Positions 12,555 to 23,850 of a stretch of DNA of 64,000 nt are shown in pieces. The stretch is from Micrasema longulum (taxonomy: Eukaryota > Arthropoda > Insecta > Trichoptera > Brachycentridae), in assembly GCA_022494885.1 (NCBI GenBank), contig JAGVSM010003594.1, forward strand, positions 1 to 64,000. Direction: 5' to 3'. Each line of letters opens with the position of its first letter. The first letter of the stretch is position 1. The position numbers and the translations under genes were made by a program. Below the pieces are notes generated by a model. That model saw only the letters and a program-made list of their open reading frames with translations. It made no database searches and had not been told where the DNA came from.

Positions 12555-12645
12555 TTAGAGGTTTGTGACTGAGGTAGTGTCGTGGACTCCAGATGAGAGA
12601 TTTTACGTTCGAACCCCAACAGAATTCTTGTTTTTGGCATGATTT
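12555..12645 (+). repeat. tRNA-like SINE head, fourth type
   Basis: GTGACTGAGGTAGTGTCGTGG looks like a box-A region and is followed about 30 nt later by box-B-like CGTTCGAACCCC. No tail shared with SINE1-3 was found. It could be a SINE relic or a decayed tRNA pseudogene. Confidence 0.4.
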
Positions 12646-12917
12646 GAAAATTTCGATAAAATATTATTAGGGTATACCACGAGAAAACCAGTGCATATTT
12701 TATAGTAAAACAATAATAAAAAAAACTGTAATTTTCAATTACTTTTGAAAATGACTTCTATCATTTTTTGTGTCATAATTATTAATACCCTGTGTCCTTG
12801 TGGATAAAGAAAACAATTCTAAAAGTGAAAAAGTACCAGAACCCCAAACGAGCATTATTGACTCGATGGCTACTCTTTGTTAAAAATCGTGAAAAAGGAA
12901 ATCGAGAGGAGATAAAT

Positions 12918-13062
12918 CCACTTAGTTATATAGTGGTTGGTGCGTTCGTGGTTCTGAAGTCCTGGGTTCGATTCCTAGCTGGGCGGACCTGAAATATTGA
13001 TTTTAAAGGCGATTCTACACCACAATAATTTAATGTTCCTTGACAGCTACCCGAACCATAAG
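12918..13062 (+). repeat. SINE1 copy, diverged
   Basis: Head ATAGTGGTTGGTGCG followed by box-B-like GGGTTCGATTCCTAG, then a body (TGAAATATTGATTTTAAAGG…) that parallels the SINE1 body at 20,473. Confidence 0.6.
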
Positions 13063-13541
13063 ACTGTTTGCTTTACTTTCCATTTTACAGAAATGACCCG
13101 AATACGCTGCAATAAGGAAATTAAATTGTTTAAAAAAGTATAAATATTTGTTAAAAGGCTATCAGGGCTATGATTTTTTAGAGTTTTGAATTTTAAATTA
13201 CTCCGCCTATGACGTCACAAGTTCTCTACGGGGAGTTGTTCTAATTAGTAGGTCAGCTTCCCGATAACTAGAAATGTAAAACGACACTCTGTCGTTGGTT
13301 TATTTAGGATAATTAGTAACAGCGTTTAAAGTAGTTATTTTTTATCTACATCATTTCAATGTATAAATCGTTTAATTCAAAATAATAAAATAAAATAAAA
13401 TTAGAAATTACAATAAAAAGTAAAATACGTTATTTCGTTCCTAGGAGTTATTACAACTTAATTCGGAACTAAAATAATATTATCTTTTTTTTAAAAGCAC
13501 GTATTCAGAACAACAAAGAAACAAGGTAAATTTAATATTGA
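13063..13541. other. Spacer, nothing recognised
   Basis: Contains one perfect TGACGTCA palindrome at about 13,209 but no adjacent gene. Otherwise AT-rich. Confidence 0.45.
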
Positions 13542-13690
13542 TTTATTATTTATTTATTTAAACACTTTATATACATGTACAGGATAAATACATACGAGTA
13601 TGCATAAGAGCAGGCATATTGCCTTTAGGCAATTTCATTCTACCTACCTAAACCGTTCAATTTGATTAAATCAGTGGTATATGAACATAT
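13542..13690 (-). repeat. LINE 3'-tail fragment
   Basis: An ATTTATTTATTTA block followed by 'TATATACATG', then 'GGCAATTTC', 'TACCTACC' and 'AACCGTTCA'. The same sequence order occurs at 39,366-39,480. This is a non-coding 3' tail of a minus-strand LINE related to LINE-C, with the pA-side repeat at the left. Confidence 0.55.
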
Positions 13691-13741
13691 TATGGTATAT
13701 TAATAATATCATTAAAGAACAAAATATTGATAAACATACAA

Positions 13742-14480
13742 GGCCCTCAGTATCAAAGATGGCCGAAAGATCCCATACCTATTTTTAAAAACATTTCGAA
13801 AATCTGTAATATTTTTTTTATTTATCTAACTTTTTGTAAATATTTTTAATTGAACATAGGCGGGTTTATTGTCAAATGGCAATTTTCTTCAACCAACCAA
13901 TAAAATAAAAGTTTTGTTTTTATAATTCAAGTTAAATCATATTCAAGAGAAAATAAAGATAAAAAAATGCTAGAGACATATAAAAATATGAAAAAATGTG
14001 TTTGCATATAAATGACCTTGAATCAATAATGTTACTTAATGGGAAAAATGAAAAAAGAGGAAAAAAGAAAGGAGGAAAGATTAAAGAAGAAAAAGGAGGT
14101 GTTTCTTCAGACGTGATTTAAATAGAGATAATGTAGTAACATCTTTAATGGTGGATGGGAGATGATTCCACAGTTAAGTCGCATGGACACTATATGAGTT
14201 AGAGAAGAATAAGGAATTGTGGGTGGGTATTAAGAGAGTGCCTTGAGAACTAGAATGAAGAGGTAAACCATGAACTGATAAGCGTTGAAATTAAAAATAA
14301 CACTTTCAAATATTTACAAAAAAATTATATTATTTAATAATATTTGGTGCCATTAACACTTAAAACGATTAACCTAAAGGTAAACATAACAAAAAATGCT
14401 ATTTTTATTAAGAACTAAACATGCAGTTGACCGCTTTTGATACCATTTTTAGCTTCTGGCCATCTTTGATATGAGGGTCT
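13742..14480. mobile_element. Terminal-inverted-repeat element interrupted by a LINE
   Basis: The ends are inverted repeats: CCCTCAGTATCAAAGATGGCC at the left and, read inward from the right, CCCTCATATCAAAGATGGCC. The only sizeable content between them is the minus-strand LINE-C copy at 13,818-14,295. The simplest reading is a MITE of roughly 260 bp that received a LINE insertion. I did not find a convincing target-site duplication. Confidence 0.65.
13818..14295 (-). pseudogene. LINE-C C-terminal fragment
   Basis: On the minus strand the decayed reading contains 'NSYSV.A..LWNHLPSTIKDVTTLSLFK', the conserved end of CR1/jockey-type LINE polyproteins (S.xVxA.RLWN.LP…SLxxFK). It is followed by a non-coding 3' tail. 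It is the oldest-looking of four LINE-C copies; the others are at 44,490, 53,366 and 59,862. Confidence 0.75.
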
Positions 14481-14734
14481 CATATATATTAAATACCTTT
14501 ATACTTTAATAAAAACAATAAAATACTAGCTTAAAATCTTTTTTTACACCACCAAAATAAATATAAATGCTTTCAAGAATGAAGGAAGTGGTAAATCTAG
14601 GACTGAGGGAAATAAGGTCGTTAATATCACATGCTACGCAGACAATGCAACCACAACCAGCAGTGGCAATTTCTGATTATTAGTACATTTCTATCTCAGT
14701 TAGTAAAAGAAAAAATTTAATTATTTTTTCATAC

Positions 14735-14830
14735 ATTTATAAGCCATTGACAGGTCATGAGCCCTGTAGATGCCTTGACTTCTATATTACCTTCTCTTAA
14801 ATGTTTTTCATCTCTGTTGTAATGTGTTGA
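14735..14830 (+). repeat. R repeat copy, partial
   Basis: Holds 'CATTGACAGGTCATGAGCCC', 'ATTACCTTCTCTTAAATG' and 'CATCTCTGTTGTAATG' in family order. Confidence 0.75.
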
Positions 14831-15039
14831 TACATTTATAATTTTAAAAGAAACTTTGCGGTACAATCGTGCCATTAGTTTAACAGCGTGTATGAAAATG
14901 TTTTTATTTCAGATTTCCCGTTTCACTGAACTTCCTCATTGGAGTGTCAATGCAGTGCCTATGCACCACTTGGTGTAGATAAGAAAATGACGGTATATTT
15001 TTGGCGACAAAAACTGGATTTCATAGTCGAAATTCAGAA

Positions 15040-15155
15040 TTAAAGAATCTTTTTGGATATAAATGTCTAGACTACACTTATGACTTCTCATTAGCTGGTT
15101 TAAGCGATCAATTTACTTATTGTGTAACATTCGTCATTATGGTTACATTAAAAAT
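15040..15155 (-). repeat. R repeat copy
   Basis: Reverse-strand R core (GCTGGTTTAAGCGATCAATT, then TGTGTAACATTCGTCATTATGG). Confidence 0.65.
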
Positions 15156-15161
15156 CAATAT

Positions 15162-15384
15162 CAGTCGGCCTTGTGAAGTAGTGGTCAGCGCGTTTACCTA
15201 CCACGCAAGAGGTCTCAGGCTCGATTCCCGACACGGTCGAAATGAAATATTTATTTAAAAAGGTGTATAAATATTTTGCAGTCCCCTGCACTAGCACCTG
15301 AAGCGTAAGCCCGATCATCTTACCCTTATGTAACAAAATGATCATGAAACGCTGCGATTGGTGAACCAATGCAGTGCCCTATGC
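15162..15384 (+). repeat. SINE1 copy
   Basis: Box A-like TGAAGTAGTGGTCAGCGCG, box B GGCTCGATTCCCGACAC, then the SINE1 body ('CACCTGAAGCGTAAGCCCGA', 'CGCTGCGATTGG', 'CAGTGCCCTATGC'). It lies between two minus-strand R copies. Confidence 0.85.
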
Positions 15385-15545
15385 ATAGAAGTCTAGGCAT
15401 CTACAGGGCTTATGACCTGTCATTGTCTGGTTTAAGTGGTCACTTTACATACTGTGTAACATTCACCATTCTGCCCATATTTGAACGTCTATATGTCTTC
15501 AATTATTTTATGTGTTGATGTTTGTGAAGTTACTCGACTTAAACC
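15385..15545 (-). repeat. R repeat copy
   Basis: Clear reverse-strand R: GGCTTATGACCTGTCATTG, 'GGTTTAAGTGGTCACTTTAC', 'TGTGTAACATTCACCATTC', then the 'TTCAATTATTTTATGTGTTG' flank seen in other copies. Confidence 0.8.
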
Positions 15546-15559
15546 ACTTATCATTTAAT

Positions 15560-16165
15560 TAGCAAAGTGGCGACTTTTTCGAGTCTATTTTTTAAAATCG
15601 AAAACTTTGTTCCAATAAAGGAAAAAAAAAATGTATGAAGCCTATGTAAAAACTAAAGTATGTTATATGCAACTACTATGGGGAACAAGAAATCAAAATG
15701 ACATAAACAGACTACAAAGACAGCAAAATAAAATATTAAAGTTAGTATATGACCTTCCCTATCTAACAGCAACTAAAGAACTTTTTGAACAAACTAAACA
15801 ATTAAATGTAACTGAACTCTTTAAACTAGAATCCTTAAAATTATTCATAAATTAGCCACTGATGTAATTGTAGAAGAAGAATTAAATCTTGAAAAAAACT
15901 GTAGTAAACATAAACACAATACGAGAATATCAGAAAAATATCATATACAATCTTTTAAAACGCGAAAAGGACAATCGAGACTAATAAACCATGGACTGAA
16001 ATTATACAATAAACTATCAGACAAAACTAAACAAAAGACTCAGACAACCTTTACAAAAGATGCTAAAAATATTATTATTAACAGTAGAATGTGAATTTTA
16101 AAAGTGAAAATATTTTGTTAAATGTATGTAACCCGTAAAGGTTTATCAATGAAATTTAAATTAAA
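15560..16165 (+). pseudogene. LINE-A reverse-transcriptase C-terminal fragment
   Basis: An open stretch from about 15,631 encodes 'KVCYMQLLWG', 'INRLQRQQNKILKLVYDLPY' and 'TATKELFEQT'. This is the region after the reverse-transcriptase core in many insect LINEs, where a WG is followed by an RxQNKxLK motif. After a frameshift near 15,850 the reading continues with 'LATDVIVEEEL', 'HNTRISEKYH' and 'GQSRLINHGLKLYNKL' to a stop about 16,094, then an A-rich tail with the stem-forming AACCCGTAAAGGTTT. Relatives lie at 57,870-59,330 (+) and 54,971-55,540 (-). Confidence 0.8.
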
Positions 16166-16187
16166 AAATAAAATCAAACCCCTTAAA

Positions 16188-16385
16188 ACAGCCAATGACA
16201 GGCCATAAGCCCTGTAAAAGACTAGACTTCTATATTACCTTCTCTAAAATGTTTTTTATTTCAGTTGTAATACGTAAATATTAACAGCTCCCCAGGGAGT
16301 TGAATCCAGTCCTCGTCTACAAAAATTTGGGCAAACTCAAAATACTGTTGATTCCATCTGTAGGTTTAAGTCGAGTATAAGGGTT
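16188..16385 (+). repeat. R repeat copy with extended right flank
   Basis: R core followed by the downstream block 'CTCCCCAGGGAGTTGAATCC', 'GTCTACAAAAATTTGGGC' and 'CAAACTCAAAATACTG', the same extension found in the 42.5-44 kb cluster. Confidence 0.8.
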
Positions 16386-17050
16386 AAAATTTTCGTCAAT
16401 CTATGTGAGATTCGGCTGAATTATTTAATATTTGGTATGTAATACTTCAAACATCTTTTAATCGAGAATTCTTGGCAATTTTTTACTTTGTTCCAATTAC
16501 TATAAACAGCCCAATTCAATCGATTAAAATTAATCAATTAATTTTCTCTTTTAGCTTAGGATTCGGGGTTTAATATCATTTTATTTTCTATCATAAATGT
16601 CTTCCTTCAATGTGCATTGGTGTGAATTTATTATTTTTCAAAAAAAACGTTACGCCTCCTCCGCGCTGTTTTTCTATAGAGGTAAGCAAAGTTAATATGC
16701 AATACCACTCTTTATATACATACCTCGCTTCCCCCATATTAATGTGAGTTGTGGTTCCGTAGAAGTATGGGAGACTCACGGATCAAAGGTTCAAATTCTA
16801 CTTTACCATAACTCGATTCCTATTTTTCCAGCACAAGTTATTGTAACCCGAATTAAGTTATTTGGGTAGGTAAGTGATAATAATTTTTTTGACGGAATTT
16901 ATTTAGCAATAACTGTATATTGAATTTAGTTTTCCAACAATTTCATTTGATTTGCGCGACTATTAACATTCGCATACTATTTTAAGCCTTTATTTTATTG
17001 TCCATGTACTCTACATACATACTCGAACCATCGTAAAACTCTCATCGTAA
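16386..17050 (+). repeat. Spacer with a diverged SINE2 copy
   Basis: 16,735-16,890 is a plus-strand SINE2 (GTGAGTTGTGGTTCCG, box-B-like GGTTCAAATTC, then CATAACTCGATTCC and TTATTTGGGTAGG). The surrounding bases hold nothing recognised. Confidence 0.5.
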
Positions 17051-17219
17051 GGCCCATTTCACATGTGCAGCGCGTATCCATGCGACATCGCATAGTCAGT
17101 AGAATTGTATTTGTGTGTGTGAGAAGGGGATGGGGACTGCGGAACTATTTCATTCCTAAAGTATCGATTCGAATATTCGAATATCGATTCGAAGTTACGG
17201 GATCATGTATATATATAAA

Positions 17220-17470
17220 TATACATACAAATTTCATTTGTATTTTCCAAATTATATACCTAACTTCTTTAAAATTTCATAACCTTGATTCATTGAAACA
17301 CAGAAAAGATATCTTCAATCAGATCCTGCTTTACAAAACTGTAAACAATAAATTTGATTCCCCAGAACTAATTAATCTACTTGCATACCATGTCCCCTCT
17401 AGACGCACTAGACTGATATTTTCTATCTTCCTAACATTAATTTTGAAGATGTTTTTTAAATTAACTTAAA
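17220..17470 (+). pseudogene. LINE C-terminal fragment inside segment A
   Basis: Encodes 'SLKHRKDIFNQILLYKTVNN', 'FDSPELINLL' and 'VPSRRTR', the standard closing motifs of jockey-type LINE ORF2 (L.xRR.....LYKxxN...DSPELL....VPxRxxR). It is fused in frame to unrelated upstream sequence of segment A, so the longer frame beginning about 17,065 is an accidental chimera. A second copy lies in B. Confidence 0.75.
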
Positions 17471-18359
17471 CTTACTGTCTTTTTTTTTAAAGTTGCTTTT
17501 CATCGGTTTTTTGAATCCCTTGAAATATGTAGGTACGTAAATATATTTTACCTTTAAAAAAAATGGTTTGTGCACTTGATCATGTTTTTTTATTCTTTTT
17601 TATTTTAACTCTTACTTTTTAATTACTTTAAGTAAGTTTTTTTTATTAATGTTAATATTATTTCCATTTATGTAAATACTAACTAGAAACTTTTAACATA
17701 ACTTTTTTACTTCGATTTTAATTATTTAATTACTTTCATTTATGTTTTTTTTCCCTTACAATATTGTACTTAAAAAATTCAAATAGTTAATTGATAAACT
17801 TAGCATAATATGTAAACTTCACCGGTCCATTAGAGTTAACTCTAAATTTATGTACTATAAAACCACATTATTAACACATTTTAGAATTTATACAATGGTT
17901 TCAATATGTCGGTACAAATATATACATTTATATATAATGTGTACAATTACATTATGAGGATAACTTTTACTGTACAACAATAATATTTATGCTAAGTACC
18001 TACTTGTTACAATGTATCAGTATTATTGTACATGTTAGGGGGGGGGACTAAATATATTGTGTGAGGGTGTGTATTTACTAAATATATTGTGTATTCATGT
18101 ATGGGTGTGCATATATGTGACAATGTGTAGTGAATATAAGTTGACTTATTGAACAATGATTTTCAAAAAATAATTGTTTTTTTCAAACCTTTATGAGGAA
18201 AGCTATCAACCACCTTATCAATCGATTTAAAATTGTTAAAAATGCTCTGGCCTAAAATCCAAATTCAAAAATATGTAAAAATTTCAACAAAGTAATAAAA
18301 ACAAAAATATAAATATAAATGTAAGTACTCATATACACACATACGATTACATCATTAAA

Positions 18360-18665
18360 TTATTATTGAGAATAATATTCCGGCACCCTCCAACATACCC
18401 GTCAAAACAGCTGTTCCAATACATGAAGGTGCTGGATATGAGACAACTGTACCTAAAAGAAGCACCCTCACGCTTTTGGTCGAACAATGAGGAGAGGTCT
18501 CAGCAAAATGTCCGTACGAGGTTTTCCCAAAGCATGAATTATGACATACCCAAAACCCGTACGACTTTTGCTCTTTCTTTTGCTTTTGGAGAATCTTTGT
18601 GAACACCATATGCTCCAACTAGGTAGCGGACATAGAATGATGATGATGATGATGACTTTTGATAG
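18360..18665 (+). pseudogene. LINE-D C-terminal fragment inside segment A
   Basis: The frame from 18,366 reads 'QLFQYMKVLDMRQLYLKE', then 'NVRTRFSQSMNYDIPKTRTT' and a short end after 'SFAFGE'. The last part corresponds to the conserved 'P..RT..G.rSfxxxGpxLWN' end of several LINE clades. A (GAT)n microsatellite closes the copy at about 18,635-18,655, as a target-primed 3' tail would. The same end recurs at 11,935, 26,580 and 52,920. Confidence 0.65.
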
Positions 18666-19215
18666 GTTGACTATCAAACAATTAGTAAAAAGTTAGTGCA
18701 AATACCGCTTTTTCGCTATTTAGATCAACTCTATTTGATGTTCAAACGTGTATCTTGAAAAGAATTGGTCCAAAGAAAAAAAATATATGAACATTTTTAA
18801 TAAATTTTATTTTCTTAGACTTTCATATTTTTTATATTAAATCTATAGGGACGTAATTAAGAGCAAAAAACTTTTTTTTTTTAAATTGCGGCATGAGCGG
18901 TGGTCGTTCAAGGTCACACACGGTTTTACTAACCTTTGGGAGCCTGAGGGTGAAAAAATTCCGCGAGCGCCGGAGTACTACGAATACCCCAGCTAAAATG
19001 CTATAAATACGACTTAAAAAAATATTTTTAAAATGTCTTTATAATTGTCATGGTATTGTTTATAAAACTGGTTCATAATATTTCCAGTTTTCTTCGAAAT
19101 TCATACATTTTTTCATAAAATACTGCTGCGATAATATTTTATATGGCAGCGCGCTCCTCCCGCTGCCACGTTTTGGATACCACTGATTGAAATTACGCCA
19201 CTAGCTAGAGGGGCG

Positions 19216-20472
19216 GTAGGCCGTTTTCACACCTACCACGCAAATCCATACTACCCGATATTTTACCGCGCTTATCCTGCAAACGCATACAAAATCTGTT
19301 ACCTTTTCACACGCGTTTTAAAATGAATACGACCCGGTCTGTCAGACATAAATCTGTTGGGGTGTGCTTAATCGCAAACGATTATTATCAATATTAATAG
19401 TTCGAATAACCGAATTAGATTATTCCCGTAATCGACTTTTTATTTATGGATAATGCGTTGTTTTTTCAAAATACTTATGAAGTATGAAGAATGAAAGAAA
19501 AATATTAATTAAAAATATATAAAATAAATATGCCTACTCTTATAATGCTTTATTGTAGACACTAACTAAAAAAATACATAAAAAACTTATGTATTGTACT
19601 CGTAATATTATTATTATTGTAAAAAAATATTTTTCGGTCATTTCTGTTTAGAAAAAGGTGTTTTTTAATTAGGTATTTTTTGTTATTATTATTACCTTTT
19701 TTTTAATAAAAGAAATATTCCTTCACACAGGTTTTATCAAGGGGACCATTGAGAAAGAATGGTGTATTTCTATAAAATAATTTAATAAATATAATAATAA
19801 TAACGCGTAAATCAGGGAATTTTAATGTACCTAAGTTTTGCTCAACGAAGTTCGGAAAAAGGTTTCTGGAAAGTATTGACCATTCCGAATTTTAAATAAA
19901 TATTAAAACACGAAAAATCGAATAGCCAATTCAAAAGTGTCGTAATTAAAAAATATTACTTAAATCTTTTTGATAGTGATAGTTATTAATGTTATTTATA
20001 TAGATGGTGTAAAGTACTATGCTTTATGTTTCTTTTTGTTTTCTTACAATTTTGGATGTATTTACTATGTATGATATTATGTATTGTCACAAAAATGTCT
20101 CATTTTTATTTACGGTCCCAAATGAGGTTTTTTTAAATTCCTGGGAGTATAATATCTCAGATATGTATTATATATTTCATAAATAAAATAAAAACAAATA
20201 TAAATGTATATATATATTGAAATATTCGATACTTTTGAGGCATTTTTTTCAAAACTGTAATTATTTCATATATGTAATACTGTCTGTAGCTCTGATTTAA
20301 TATAAAGAAATACATTATGCTACAAAACTTTACATTTTTATATTCGTGATTTTCTTGTCTGATAAAGTTATGGGTTTTAATATTTTTTTGTTTTTTTTTA
20401 TTTTTGTTTTGTCCTTAAATAGTACAAACACAATACATGAATGTGCTAATATATTAACCTATATATAATTAT
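19216..20472. other. Spacer; starts with a second GGCC..TTTCACAC end
   Basis: Immediately after segment A lies GGCCGTTTTCACACCTACC, which resembles the left end of A (GGCCCATTTCACATG) but continues differently, with GC-rich short repeats until about 19,350. No partner inverted end was found. The remainder is AT-rich and unrecognised. Confidence 0.4.
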
Positions 20473-20730
20473 TAGTCGGCCTCGTGGTGTAATGATAAGC
20501 GCATTTGTTTCCCATGCAAGAGGTCTCGGGTTCGATTCCCGACATGGTTGATAAGAAATATTTATTTAAAAAGGTGTTTTCCCACCAGAATATTTCATAG
20601 TGCCTGGACTGGTACCTAAAGCGTAAGACTGATCATCTTACCTTCATGTAACAAAAAATTATCAAGATACGCTGCGATTTGTGTACCACTGCAGTAATCT
20701 AAGCACCATTAGGTACGGAAAGGGAATGAC
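20473..20730 (+). repeat. SINE1 copy, well preserved
   Basis: tRNA-like head with box A (TGGTGTAATGATAAGCGC) and box B (GGGTTCGATTCCCGAC), then a body with 'AAATATTTATTTAAAAAGG', 'GTACCTAAAGCGTAAGACTG', 'ATACGCTGCGATTTG' and a final (GAC)n tail. Good internal pol III promoter elements. The acceptor arms do not pair well, and the shared body shows it is a SINE. Confidence 0.9.
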
Positions 20731-23595
20731 GACGACGAATTGTTATTAAAATATATAATAATTATTAACATTTCACTAATTAAAAAAAATTCTTTAAGAC
20801 CAACTCGAATGCAATCACTTTTTAAGAGCTAACTAATCTGCTACACACATGTTTTATCAACTAACATTCAAATGAAATGATTTTTTTTTGTTCTCTTATT
20901 TCTAATGGTCTTTCCTTAAACTCTTATTTCTGATAGTCCACCTCGGTGAACCAACGAGTTCTGTGTCTTTGTTTTCTTACTAAATGGCAGACTTACTTCA
21001 TTTTTATTTCTAGTTTCATATCCGAGTTCACACTGATTAGAAAAAATCTTGTTCCCTATGTTCAAAAGATTTTTTGTTTATTTTGTTTATAAACACAATT
21101 GTTTTGTATTTTGCTTTCAATACACAGGAATTTGGTTCTATGGAGTTGAGATTTGGTCTCAAAAATTGATAAATTAATTTAACTAAACTAAAATTATTTT
21201 TTCTGTGTTAAAAACCTAACATGTTTTTTAAAATTGAATTTCATATATTGAAATTGATCAGGCAGAAACCCAAAATTTAGGCAAAAGAGCAAAGATAGAT
21301 ATTTTTTATTTGGCTAGGTTGGTATTGATTTTTTTTACTATTTCGTTAGCTTAATAGAAAAAAAACTGTATTATTTTTAAGTATTCAATATATTGTTAGC
21401 TATAGAGTGATTTAGACAAGTAAAAAAATACCGAACGTATTAAATATTTTTGATGAATTTTCATAATGTTCCTTTTATTGTAAGAAACATGACTAAATAA
21501 GTATTTTATACACAACGTATTATTATTTAAATTTTGTTTATATGTTTTAATCTCGTATATATCTTAAATCTGCTAGTTTTTATTCACAAATGAAATGATA
21601 AATTAGGAACCGTTAAGTCAAACGCACAGAAATGTAAATAAACCACGCTGCTAATTAGCGTATTATTAAATAATATCTGTCGTCTTCATAGAGATCCCAT
21701 CCCGCCTGACATTAATGTATTTATTTGCTTTACAAAAAATGAAAAATAATACACAGAAACATTAAAATAAAAAAATGCACTACTTATTTTTCATCAATTA
21801 CGTGCAAACACTTTTAATAATATTTTACTTAAACTTAAAATACATATATAAACAAAATGAACAATATAACCCACTTATTTATAATATAAATTAGAAAGGG
21901 TAAAAATAAATAATATGCACTTATTAGTGCAGTTTTTAGTTTTCATGTAAATTATTTATTATTCGGAAAATATTGGTCTTAAATAAATACCTTTTTTTTT
22001 TTAAACTGATATAAAATATTCGATTATAATAACAGGTTTAAAAATATTCATAAGAACATCGCAAAGAGTTTTTACGAATGTGTTAGTGAAAAAGTAATGC
22101 ACCGCCATTATTCGTTTAAATAAGTTTCGATAATAATATCGATTTATCGTTTATAAAAACGAATATTTATTTATATTAAAGTAAATTTATATATACATCG
22201 GTAAAATTTATATTGAAATACATTATCACCAAACCCTTATCAGAACCTAATGGTGCATAGCCCAGTGCATTGTTAATTTGAATGTATATATGATTTAAAT
22301 CATTATATAGACATAATAAAGTAATAATTGCATACAATAAACATTAACGTATGCGAGTGTATAAGTCCTTGTTTACACCTTCAACTTTAGTAAGCAGAAA
22401 ATTAACTATCAACAAAATTACCAAAACAATCAAATTATACAAAAAAAAAAGATTTTTTTTTTGTACAATTTGACTGTCTAGTTTCGGCTACAAAATGTTT
22501 CCCTCTTTAGGGTTATTTAACAAGTAAACATACATAATACATATATTATATATTCGGTTGTGTAAGCAAATACAGTGGATTACAAAACAGTATTTTTTAT
22601 TCTCAAATAAAAATTATATATTACGATGATCCACAATATTAGATTTACAAACATCTAAAATAATACAATGACATTATGTTCATCAACATCAAACACTTAT
22701 TCGCACCCAATGGTGCATAAGGTACTGGAGGTGCAAGTAATGATATGCCGCGGGAAAATTCCCGAAAGCGTAATTCCCCGGAGCAGGAGTACATTCCTCC
22801 ACATACCCGAAACCGTTTTAAAGACTGTGGGTCTTCCTATCGGTTTTACTCATTCAAAAAAACAATATTTTGGTCAATAAATGAGTAGATCTTTTGAAAT
22901 TTCTAATTTCGTATATTATTTCAATTCAATTTAACTTTATTACGTTCACTGCCCCTTTTCACTGTGAGTTTGAAAGATTATATGGAGGGTCTTAGTCGGA
23001 TATTGTCATTCATCCTTATGAACATACATGTGTATATTGCAAGCATAAATGGTAGCAAAAACGATATTTACTTGTATCGCAATAAATTCGAGATGCAAGG
23101 CGGTAAAATCTCCGCGGTATTTTACGGTAATTTTCGGTAAGAAATGAATATGACGTACTAATTTTTATTTTTCGAAGATGCAACAAATACAAGTAGCTTT
23201 GTTTTAGGACACGTTACATGACAGTGAAAACCAGGTTTAGATCCATCGGGTGGTTTTCAAGATTTATTATAAGTATGGGACGTTCAAGGTCATTCGGTGT
23301 GTACTTTTTTAATTTTTTTGACAAAAAAAGTTATCATATTTTGAAACTTAACAGGATCGGTGGACATAATGCCCTTAGCCCTCCCGTGCCTAAGGGGGGT
23401 ATCTGAGGTCCCCCAAGTAGCATATTTGTTCAATACCTTTTTTGTTAATCATCATATTGATTTCATTTTATGCATAACTCTACTCCATTATGTTACAAAT
23501 GTATCGAAGATATTAAAATATTTTTCCGCGGAACTCTTTTAATAATAATTCACATTTGCCTTTGTTTCCCCCCCGCGCAAACAGCATGCATCACA
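20731..23595. other. AT-rich spacer with SINE1 scraps
   Basis: 22,228-22,270 and 22,680-22,725 are minus-strand pieces of the SINE1 tail (…ACCTAATGGTGCATAG…, …ACCCAATGGTGCATAAGG…). No protein-coding family seen; ORFs around 22,670 and 23,220-23,540 are short and unrecognised. Confidence 0.5.
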
Positions 23596-23850
23596 ATTCA
23601 TTTGCTATTTGCTCCACAGTTTAGGGATCTTTGATACTTCGGTCAATTTCCAGTTTACGCGAGTAAGATTTTGCATGCTAAGGGTGTTTAGAAAAAAGTA
23701 TTATTATGACTAATAATTTCAAATAAACATAATTTTTATACTTAGCTATCTGGATATTGCGCATTGGATTTTGAATACAAAGGTGTTTTTTGAATAATAA
23801 GTGAATTTTTTAAAATTTATAAAACCTTTTTTTACTTTACCAATCTCAAA

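Larger units (their letters stand above)
17051..19215 (+). mobile_element. Segment A: repeat unit later copied in inverted orientation (B)
   Basis: This 2.2-kb block is present again, inverted and nearly identical, at 26,427-28,233. The homology starts abruptly at GGCCCATTTCACATG and ends at CTAGAGGGGCG. The flanks share only GTA (GTAA left, GTAG right), against GTAC on both sides of B. Inside are two LINE 3'-end relics (17,220-17,470 and 18,360-18,665) and, near 17,160-17,193, a small palindromic cluster of TTCGAA/ATCGAT words. Compared with B, A has about 406 extra bases (18,695-19,100). It has no open frame of its own that I recognise. Confidence 0.75.

Noticed and set aside
17065..17469. 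134-codon protein
   Set aside because: Chimera of segment-A end sequence and a LINE C-terminus; the homologous part covers only the last 80 residues, and the copy in B splits it into two frames.
18355..18677. Three overlapping frames on both strands
   Set aside because: Shadows of one LINE-D fragment, duplicated in B.
20473..20550. tRNA gene (good box A and box B)
   Set aside because: The same head with the same 180-bp body occurs at 12.9, 15.2, 60.6 and 63.2 kb. The acceptor stem does not pair. It is a SINE head. The same holds for SINE2 and SINE3 heads.
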